A stretch of DNA of 64,000 nt from NCBI GenBank assembly GCA_022702705.1, contig CM040424.1, forward strand, positions 141,161,665 through 141,225,664, in the 5' to 3' direction. Of this stretch, positions 11,328-21,601 are shown piece by piece. Position numbers and translations under genes: made by a program. How positions within the stretch are numbered: the stretch's first letter is position 1; every line of letters starts with the position of its first letter. Source of the DNA: Papilionanthe hookeriana x Papilionanthe teres (Eukaryota > Streptophyta > Magnoliopsida > Asparagales > Orchidaceae). The notes beneath the pieces were generated by a model. It did not search any database. It saw only the letters and a list, made by a program, of their open reading frames with translations, and had not been told where the DNA came from.

Positions 11328-12614
11328 ATTGTTTGTTTCTATTTCTGTTTTTCTTTTTGTGTTTTGTTGTACTATTGTGATGTAGTAGTTATTTGCTTTT
11401 CATGTGATGTGTAACCCTGTTGGTGTACTGTTATGTTGTATTAAAAAAAATGAAATTGTTAAATGAACTATGTAATGATGTAATAGTTTGTTTAGTATTG
11501 TGATGTTTTGTTGGATGTTTAAAGGTTTAAAGTTAATTTCTCTTCACCTTGCAAAAATTTTAAATATTTATATATCACTGTTACTAATTGTTTCATGCCT
11601 GCTAGTTGTAAATTTTAACTAATACCAGATAGTTGTTGAAGATTTCAAGATCCCAGCACAAAAATGTTAGTTTTCTTTTACTCTCTACTGTATCAAATTT
11701 ATTTAAAAATTTAAGTTTGGGGGAGGGTAGAGAAATATTAACTCTTATTTGTTCTCAATTATTATATTTTCAAAAATTATTAGCATAACTTCTGGCAGTT
11801 GAACCTTACTGTAGGTAACTAAAACTTTTTATTTCAGTTGAATATTATGGAAGGATTGGATGAAAGTTTTTAGTAATAAAGGTTAATTTTATAAGGGTAA
11901 GATATTTGGTATGAAAGGATTTGATTATAGTTAACTATTTAAAGTAAAGAAAACTGTATTTTTGAAATGTTAAGGGACTTAAAGTATTGTGTGTTAAGAA
12001 AGATTGTGACTTTATGATGAATAATAAAGTTTGTACCTAATTATAAAGTAAGGAGGTGTCTCAAGTTTGAACTTTAGAAGGAGGAGAGTGAAGTTCAAAA
12101 TCATTAAAGGCTATCCAGATATAGTAATCCTCATTAAAAAAAGAAAAAGAAAAGAAAAGAAGGATTGAAAAACAATCCCAAAATGAAAAGAAAAAGAAAA
12201 AAGAAAGAAAAAAGATAATTATGAGGAGAAGCTTGAGGAGACACCTAATAAAAAATTAGCTTCACTTGAATCACCCTAAAGGGAGAACTTGATTTTATTT
12301 ATGAGTTTATATTTAGAGTATTGGCCTACATTCTGATAAAGTTTGCATGAACTCCTTTTCACATAATCTTTCAAGGCACTCTTAATGTAAAAAATTATGG
12401 TTTATCTTGAAATAAATAGAAGACTAGAACTCTTAGACTTGATTGTTGAATATTCTTATACCTGTAGTATTGACATGAGTTACTAAATTTCTTTCTTAAG
12501 ATCTAACCAATATATTCTTTTGAATGAAAAATTTTTGTATCTTACAGGTGAAAAGTGCATTGCCTATATTTATATTTTTATGTAGTAAAAAGATTACTTG
12601 AGGACAAGTAATAG
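11328..12614 (+). other. E1 3' noncoding region with an inner polypurine tract
   Basis: No coding potential. It contains a polypurine tract TTAAGTTTGGGGGAGGGTAG at 11711-11730 and an A/G-rich tract at about 12135-12215. Both have counterparts in E0, E2 and E3. The inner polypurine tract lies about 0.9 kb upstream of the tract next to the LTR. Confidence 0.7.
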
Positions 12615-12631
12615 TTAAGTTTGGGGGATTT
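12615..12631 (+). other. Polypurine tract next to the E1 3' LTR
   Basis: TTAAGTTTGGGGGATT immediately precedes TGATGCACC, the inferred LTR start. The same tract and LTR start are seen on the minus strand at 57771-57790 (E3) and, slightly decayed, at 50657-50675 (E2). This is the expected plus-strand primer site of a Ty3/gypsy element. Confidence 0.8.
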
Positions 12632-14185
12632 TGATGCACCAAAAATATATACTATTTTTGTTATATATTTTTTCCCATTTTTTGTGATATTACACTTTAA
12701 AGAAAGGTATTTTTCATGATTTGTTGCAGGTGTAATGATTTTAGGTGATTGGAGCGAAAAGAAGCGAAAAGGAACGAATTCGGAACAGAAGGGAGGAAAA
12801 CAGATTCTGGCGCCGTCGGCGCCATTTTCCAGAGAACTCGGCAATTAATTCGACGATAGAGCGCCGATGGAATTCAAATTTGAAAAGTTTTGGCAACGTT
12901 TTGAAGGAATGCCTATGGAAACTCTTGGGATTTCGTTTCTAACTTATAAGTAACTGTTTTTGGACGAAAATAGTGTGGTTTTTAGTGTGTGTTCTGAAGT
13001 TCTAGAGAGGGAGAGTGTGTGTTGCGTGTTAGGGCTTAGGAGAAAAGTGTGTAGAAGTTAGAATTTGAGAGGAACCTTCTCTAAGGAGTGAAGGAGAAGA
13101 AGTAATGTGAGAGATTGCTTCTTCCTTTCCATTCTAAAGAGGGAATTAAGTGTTGCAAAGAAGAGAGAAAAGGATTCAAAGGAACTTCAAGGGAATTGCA
13201 TTGGGGAAGAGAAAGAGATAAGTTGTATTTTCTTTTATGGTTTGTATGACTTTTCTTTTATATATAAAATCCATGTTTTATTGTACATTCTTCATGAATT
13301 CTGAGTAGTCTCCTTTGTCTTGCTTCTTGCATAGAGATTTGATGATGGATTGATGTGGATTTGAAGTGCTTTTAATATATTGAAGAAATTGTGATGGTTT
13401 TTCATTTCGAACTTAATTTACTTTTTGATCTGGCTAATTGAATTGTTAAAATATGTTGTTGAACCTTAATTCTGAAAGGATTTAGTGTCCTAAAATAATA
13501 ATGAAGAATCCATTCAATTTTCATGAATGAAATGCGTAGTTCATGGGAATTGAGTGCAAATAAATAGGGAAATGTGTTTTGATGGACTTTAATTTGGAGG
13601 TTTCAAGGTGACAGGCTGAGATCCCCAATTTGGTCCTAAGATTAGTAACAAAACTCGAACGTTAGCCTTCAGGTGAAGGGTGAGTGGGAGCTCCATAGTG
13701 AGAGCCGGTATCCTCCCAGCCTAGCCTTAGATTTAGTGACTAAACTTATGATATGTCAATGTTCTTTTCATTCTTGGAAGAAGGGATACTCTTTTAAGGG
13801 TAAAGAAATATTTATGCTCCTATTTGGCACAATAACATAGATAATCGTTCCATATCATCCACACATCATATTCTCGTTGCAAGAGGAAAGATACTTTTCT
13901 TATATATATCAAAAACCTTTCAAATATATAGCTTAGTGTGTGTTTGTTAGTTAATTCTGTTTTCAAAGTTATTAGAAGTAATTGTAGTTTGATTAATTGT
14001 TACTATTTTCTGCATAGTGGTAGTAGAAGTAAGCATTAAAATTTAAGTGCAATTTGAGTATCGGATTTCAGTGCTACATTACCTATTGTGAAACACTTTC
14101 TTCTACTTCGTAGTTTCTCTGTGGGATCGATAACCAGGACTCCATTAGTGCCCTGTAGTACTTGATACGATACATATACTTGAGT
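12632..14185 (+). repeat. E1 3' LTR
   Basis: About 1.55 kb, beginning TGATGCACC after a polypurine tract. It aligns in inverted orientation with LTRs at 56232-57771 and 49084-50657. Shared landmarks include the GGCGCC phrase near the start (12809-12823), the A/G-rich middle, and words such as CTGTGGGAT and GACTCCATTA near the end (14118-14150). The outer edge is placed near the ATATACTTG word at 14174-14182 by comparing copies; it could be off by tens of bases. No target-site duplication could be assigned because the left half of the element is missing. Confidence 0.8.
12809..12871 (+). repeat. GGCGCC phrases in the E1 LTR
   Basis: A strong phrase GGCGCCGTCGGCGCC at 12809-12823 lies about 180 bases into the LTR, and a weaker one (GAGCGCCGATGG) at about 12859-12870. 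The equivalent position is occupied by multiple phrases in the E2 LTR and one in the E3 LTR. Confidence 0.8.
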
Positions 14186-14259
14186 TGAATGCTTGGACTT
14201 TACTAAATCATTATAAACATATATAAATTTGAGTTCATAAATTCTTGCAAAATAAAATT

Positions 14260-15370
14260 CTGTAAATCGTCCAGTCATCAAGTCACCCGATTTCGAGTTC
14301 AAATTGGTCTAGTGGAATGTTATGAAGAGTTCGGAATTTAAAATTGAGGAAATTGGGTTTGTTATCGGGTTTAATTTGATGAAATTTGAAGATAGAGTCA
14401 AATTAGGGATTTTGGCTCAAAATTGAAATTAGGGTTTGGGTTTGGTTCAATTGGGCTTCGAAATTATTTCAAATGAGATTGGTCATGTTGAATTAGCATT
14501 TAGAATTGAAATTGGGGAAATTTGGGATCAATTGGGTGAAAATTGGGGTTGATTTGGGGATTTGGCAATTTAGGGGTAAAATTGAAATTTTGATCAAAGT
14601 TGTTAATTTAGTCAAATTTGGCAAATTTGACTAAATTAAGTGATGTGGGGAAGTTTCAAATGATTTTTGGGATTTAATTGGGTAAAATTTGGATTTTTGC
14701 AATTTTAGGCTTTTTGGAAGTATTTTGGTAATTTGTCCAATTTTGGTAGGTTTGGGTGATCTTGGGTCAATTGTTAGTTTAAAATGATTTGGGTAAGGTT
14801 TTGAAATGAATTTGGAGGTTTTGGTAAGTTTTGGGATTTTTGTTTGAATTTTAAGGTTTAGGGTGGAATTAGAATTTTGGAGTATTTGCTCATGGGTCTT
14901 AGTCATGCCTAACCACTTTGGGACCAAGCTTAGGCAAATGACAACCTCTTTATGAACTTTCACATATTGATCTTAGCCATCTTGATCAAAGACCAAAGGC
15001 TTTGGACTACCCAAGTGAGTTTCCTAAAGAGTTTAAGGAGAAATGGTTCAAGGTTTTGGAACTAGTGGGGGCATTCAAATGATTAGGGTATGTGTGCAGG
15101 ACCAAGCCCTAAACACTAAGGGTTGCCCTAAGTTCAATCATTCTTATAAGAACTCATCTCTGAACCTCCACATATTGGTGCAACCTTCCAAGTGGTTTGG
15201 AGGTTTCAACTATCTATGTAGGGTTTCAAGGAGAGCTAGGAAGTGGTTTAAATTTCTAGGTGGTGGGCTTTATCTCTAGTCTTCTAAAATAGTCAAAGGG
15301 AAGCCCTATGGCTAAATCCTAAATACTAAGTGAAAGTTTAGACCTCAACAAAAATGAGATCAACACTAAG
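14260..15370. repeat. Repeat A, right copy
   Basis: Diverged direct copy of about 2080-3585. The first half shares the G/T-rich AATTGGG, GTGATGTGG and TTTTGGG words. The second half is clearer, aligning about 15150-15365 with 3350-3585 in order and ending at the same AAAATGAG-TCAAC word. No gene was seen. Confidence 0.55.
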
Positions 15371-15724
15371 TGAAAGTTTAGGGGTTAACCGAGATGCAAC
15401 CTTGTTGATATTTTAGTGAAAAATTGTGAAATATCAGTGGCTTGCTAATAAAAATTAAAGGGGCATTTACAGGCATACCACATATAGGTCAGAGTTATCC
15501 TGCTTACCTCTTGTAATAGGAGCTGTGCAGGCGCCCCTATGCTATACTATGGACAATCTGATCCATTTTAACGGCCGTTTTTTCTGCATCTAAAGGGTGG
15601 TTGTTTTTCTAAATGCTATATTTGATAGAAATGCTATTAAAATAATTGTATTATTCAAATAAAGAATTTTTTTTAATGAACTTCGTTAGTTGTAATATTA
15701 TTTTATTAAAATAGTGTAGTGTTA

Positions 15725-15768
<44 letters not shown>

Positions 15769-18700
15769 ATAATTACCCCAATATGTATATTAATATGTAC
15801 TTTAAAGATATTTTGATCATTAGATTGACTTATAAAAAAATTTTTGAGAAACAAGAAGAAAATATCTTTTGATCTAAAACTTTCAAATAATTTATATGAA
15901 TCCATTTTAAGCATAAATTATAAATTATCTTTACTATATTATACAATATGGTGAGCTTTTAATGAAAATAATATTTTTACATATTTTCATGAGAATTTTT
16001 AGTGTGTAAATAAAATGATAATGGTTTAATTAAGATTACTTAAAAAAAATTATACTCATGGATGCAAATTAATTTTTGGAGCTTTTGAAATCCATTTTGA
16101 AAACTATTTTCACTAGAGCATTCTAGACATGTAAGCTATTTTAGAGTTAGTTTTTTATGATTTTTTGGTGCACTAAATTTTATGATATAAAAAAATAATC
16201 TAAAGTTCGTAATTAAAATGTAAAAATACTAGTGAAATTTTCTTATATAAATTCCACGTACCCCTTTTTCCATCAAATTATTAAATAAGCATTCCCTTGT
16301 TATTTCCTAAACTATAAGTAAAATAAGGGAAAAATGAAAAAAATTACGTGAGAGAGAAAGAAAATCTTAAGCTTTAGATATCTCGACATAGTTTTCATCT
16401 AAAGATAAGTTATTATTACCTTACATTTGATTTCAATGCTTTTGATCATCTGGTTTCTTTTTTAATTTTTTTAAAAAAAAAATATTGTAAAAATTGTAAA
16501 ATATATCCCAATATTTTAAAAGCTTCTAGTATAACTTTGAATATGTTATAATTTTTATTAATTCTCTGAACGAAAGAAATGCTAATTATCATGATTCAGG
16601 TTGGCAAATATGTGATACTCTACATAGAAAGGTAGGCGATAGGCTTTCCATTATATGGGATAGTGTTTTGATATTGAGATAGATTGTGCTTTAAATGAAG
16701 AAAATATGATATGATATGTGTTTCCATGAGTTTGGGGCTATAACTCCCATATGGCGCCACTTAATTGTATCTACTTGCATTATATGATGTAATATTATAC
16801 TTGATATATTATGATTCATATAGAAAAAAATTTACATTTTGTAGTCATAACACGTATGTTGCATAATATATATGTGATTATACATAATACTTAAAATATT
16901 ACACTCCAAGATATGAATTTTGCACACTGACGATGTTGTGACATGTTACATTATTATGATTTATATTTTGCAAAGTATATATGCACATATTCATATATAC
17001 AAACTTACTTATTTAGCACATGCAAAATGTTTATGATGGAATTAAGTATATTATTCTTTTTTTTTATTTAATTTAATTATAAGTTTTATGTAACCTATAG
17101 AGCTATTTTCTTCACTCATGTTTCATTTATATATTTACTGGGGAGGGTAAGGCCACGATGGATTTAGATGATATCACTTATAGAGAGATATATTATGATT
17201 ATATATATATATATATATATGGTAATCATAAATGTATATTTTTATGGGATAAATGAAAAATCATGATAATTATTAGTAACTATTTGGATGCAAATAGTTT
17301 GATTTATATAGATGAAAATATGATGATGAGGTTTGGTTTATTTTTATATTATTATTAGAGATTAGAATGGCCTTATATGATATAATTTATATAATAAAAG
17401 AATTTTATTTTTAATAGATCTCGGGATAACTATTTGTTTTGTACTTGATTTGATATGATCTATTATCATATATTGGTTAAATTAAGATACGTTGTGATAA
17501 GAATTACAAATGAAAGATGATCATCATTCATGACTAATATTAAAATTATTCTAATTTTTAATATATGATAATTTATTACTCTTAGTTGAGGAGCATTGGA
17601 ATAGAAATAGAAGACACACAATATGTTTAAGACAATATCAAGAAATAATATAAAGAAAGCCAGTACCCTTGAAAGAAAAATTATGCTCCACCTACGAGAT
17701 GTTTATTGGTTTAAAATTATTAAGTATTTTAACATGCATGTGTGTGCCATTATGTGCTTGTGCTCACTAGCACGCAACAGTCGAGATTAATATGACTTTG
17801 TGAGCTAAATGCACACACGTTTGTCATGTGTGCATGCACATGCAATCATGGGTACATATGCTTTCAAGCCTACATTTACCTTTGTGCACCTGTTTTCCAC
17901 ACGCACACCACTACCAAACAATAATAGTAGCCCCTCCCCTAGGCCTCAAAAAGATTTATTCCATACTTTTTTTAATATTTGAATTAAAATTTGAAATTTC
18001 AAAATAAAGAAAACCTTAATAATGACTTTTGAGTAATTTGAAGAATTTAATTTTTTTTATAATAAGTTTTGCTCCAATTAATGTATCAATTTTAAAATAT
18101 CTTTAATCTTGTTTAAGGAGATTTACTTGCTATATAGTCTCAGTGGAACTTCAAGTTAATGTCTTGGTAGTAAATACACCTTAAATAATTACTATGAGTT
18201 GTAAATTTTTTTAAGGATAATATATAATTTCATATGACATAATTTTGATGTCAAAAAATTAGTGGCCAACTATTAGATCACTAAAACATCTATATATTCA
18301 GGCATAAATCCTATTATATTTTTTAATGTAATAATTTTCAAAATCAAACTCAAGAACATGTAGATTCTATTTTTAGCAAATTTATAATCAAACTAAATAA
18401 AGAACCCAAATCAAGTATTTAGTATAGTTTTAAAATATTCATTCAATGATTTTTCAAATTAATATACTTATAATTAAATTGAGCATCTTAATGAGAGAAA
18501 TCTAATTAGCTTACAACCACTCATTTTTTTGTCAAGGTGCTAAATGATTGATCTATTAAACAATTAAAATATTCATCTAATGGTATATTTTAAAAGTTTG
18601 ACTAAATTTGCTAAAATATATTCTGAAAAATTAAATAAAAGAAAAAAAAATTGAATGCCTAATTTGAACTCATCGCAATATTTTTCATCCATAACCACAA

Positions 18701-21400
18701 GCTTTTATAGCGACACAATAATTATCATATTGCTATTATTGCCCTATTAATATATCATTCAGTAAAAGCAATCGTTTATGTTTTTTAATTCCATATTCTC
18801 CATTGGAGCCCTAATTTCAATTAAATATTTAACTATTTTGTCCAGCCATATCCTATAAATCTTTCCATTTTATTTAATTTTTCATATAAAAATTTCATTG
18901 TCTCTTATCCTTTTATCAATATATTTTGAATATTCCTACTGAATCAAGACTTAAAGTTTTTCTATATTATTAAGAAATTTTAAGGATGCAATAATCTGCA
19001 TATATAACTATTTTTACGGAATTAATTTTGGGAAAGGAGAGAACCAGATATTGGCATAGAGAGACTTCGATTAGAACCATATCATACATTCACTAATGCC
19101 AAATTTTAATCAAAAGCCTATGTAAATACCATATTTATTAATACGAGAACTTCCAAGTTGATGGCATATTGACAAATGGGTAGACAGATCAGCTAATGGA
19201 ACTTGGTTGTAAAGATAAGATTTGCGCCACCTAAGCGGATCACTAAATCCTATTCCCCAGAACTGTTAAACCCGGACTAACAGATAACGCCATTTAAGGG
19301 GCCATCCATAAAATACGGCTAAATGTTATCAAAATAAATTTAACATTTTGTGAGACATTTAAGAAATAAAATAATTAATTAAGATTAGTAAAGTTTGTCC
19401 AGTAACTATAGTAACAGTGATGATAACGTGATTAAGCAAAATTTTTGTAATGAATAGAACAGTTTTTAAGATTTATGTCATATTGTGTTTTTATTTTTAA
19501 AATTTTTTCATACAGTGCCGGCTTAGGACCCGTTTGGAGCTACTTATTAGTACTTTGCATTTTGATGACACGAATCGCGCCGTTTGTTTCATGTGTTTCA
19601 GTCGCTTAACCAAAAACAATTCGTGTTTTATAATAAACGCGGCTGCGGGCTCGACCCGCGTTCTTACTTTCAATAGTTACATGTTTGCCTTTCATTCTTC
19701 GCTAGACCCCGGTCTGCCCTTGGTGTCTGTTTGCTCTATTTTGCTCTCCAACACTCCCATCTCGTAATTATAGCGCTGGCTTTCACTTCTTCCTCCTCCC
19801 TCCCTAAGTAATTTTGATGGAATACCCTTCTATATATGATATTTTTGGCGGTTCTTCGATAAAATGACTTTCGTTTTTTGAATAATTTGATGAATTGATA
19901 AAAGTGAATCGGGGTGAAGTGAAATTTAGTTTGGTTATTGTATTTTGTGGTCTTTGGCTTCCCCATTGCTTACAGTGGTCACTGGGTTGCTTAGGGTTAT
20001 TTGCTCATTGAGATGGCAATAAGTTTTATGTCTTCTTTATACAATGGGCTTTATTTAAAACTATAAACTTTCATTTAAATATTGATATGATTAAATTTGG
20101 ATGAAAAAAAATATTAAGAAAGGCATTTTTGTGGACGATCTCGACTTCCAAAGAATATTTTGATACTAGTTATATTTTTTTTTAAGAGGATTCAAATTTA
20201 TTTTAAGGTCAACAAGCTGCCTCGATTGTTTTTTCTCGCCTCTTTTGTGGACAGAGGGTTGCCCAATTCTCTTTTAATGACAATATTTTTTATTGATTTA
20301 ATTTTTTAAGCTTCCTCTAAGCTGTAATTTTTTAAATATTATACACATTAAATAAATATTGATGAAATGTCTGATCATGAACAAGATTAAATTAGTATTG
20401 GTGGCTCTTATAACATGCATATCATCATATTGTGCTATCCTTTGTGTATGTGATGAAGATATCATATCCTTTGTGTACGTGATGAAAACATCATATCTTT
20501 AAAAGCACACCATATTAATCACCTCCTTTTAAATTTACATGATGTGGGACTAAAGTTACATGAACTCAAACTTTTATAGCTTTGATTTTTTTTGGGGAGC
20601 ACATACATACATACCACCCAATTTCTACACACCTACATATCTAACACTTAAACATATGCTTCTTATTTTTACACCACTCAAATCTTCCATATCACATTAA
20701 AATTACCATCATTTTAGTTTTAAAAGGAAATATATTTTTTTTTTCATGCATAAGATAGCTTGTATGTAAAACTTGAAAGTTTAAGTGTTAGACATATAAA
20801 TTCATAAGAATTGATTGGTACGTTTGTAAATAATATTTGTACTCCCAAATTTATAAGAATAAAATCATCAACATCACATAAATTACTATAGTGAAATAAA
20901 TCTTTACAATATTATTATGACTAAATATAAAAAATTTAAATGTTCAATATGTACATATATAAGAATTTTGGGGTATAAGTACATCTCCTACATAATTTTA
21001 TCATTTCCCCTACCATGTTTCTAAAGTACTCGTCCAATCACTGGAGCATATTATATTGAATTTAATACAACTGCATCACAATTCATCCTGACTTTTGAAT
21101 ATATAAATACTGAATATTATAATAAATTTGCTCCTGAACAAAACAAAAGGGTTGGTTCAGTCCTTGCCAGCATTAAACCAATAAAAAATGGTTGGTATGT
21201 AGAATTCAGGTTATTTATTTTAAAATTTAAGTTAGTTTTATTCGGGAAAAAACAAATTATGGGGTCAAATTTAGCCGAACCTAAGAAAATTTATAATTTA
21301 TTATTTTATGTTCAATTTATTAATTAAAATTACATAATTATTTTCATTTAGTGTTAATTTGACATTAATTTCCAAAACTTGTACTTCTCCAGTCCCGCGT
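15371..21400. other. AT-rich intergenic region, no gene seen
   Basis: No recognisable coding sequence in six frames. It contains short AT microsatellites (15729-15765, and about 17198-17220), a 29-base tandem duplication at 20438-20495 (ATCCTTTGTGTAYGTGATGA core) and a locally GC-richer patch at 19500-19780. I could not name any transposon in it. Confidence 0.6.
15729..15765. repeat. (TA)n microsatellite
   Basis: Uninterrupted alternating TA over about 36 bases. Apparent reading frames of alternating Ile and Tyr across it are artefacts. Confidence 0.95.
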
Positions 21401-21601
21401 TATCACAATCACACTTTAATCTTTTGGACCGGTTAATAAATCAACAATATTCATAATATCTGAACTTTTTCGAATCCGACCGGTCGACGCCGCGCGATCA
21501 CATATTGGCAACCACCCAAATTGATAGCTGATGAAGACGGCCATTATAACGTACCACATACACAGTTGTAGATCCCTGGCGCCCGTGGCGAGGGAGAGCA
21601 C

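Noticed and set aside
19534..19767. 77-codon frame in a GC-richer patch
   Set aside because: No domain, no neighbouring exons with matching phase, and no conserved motif.
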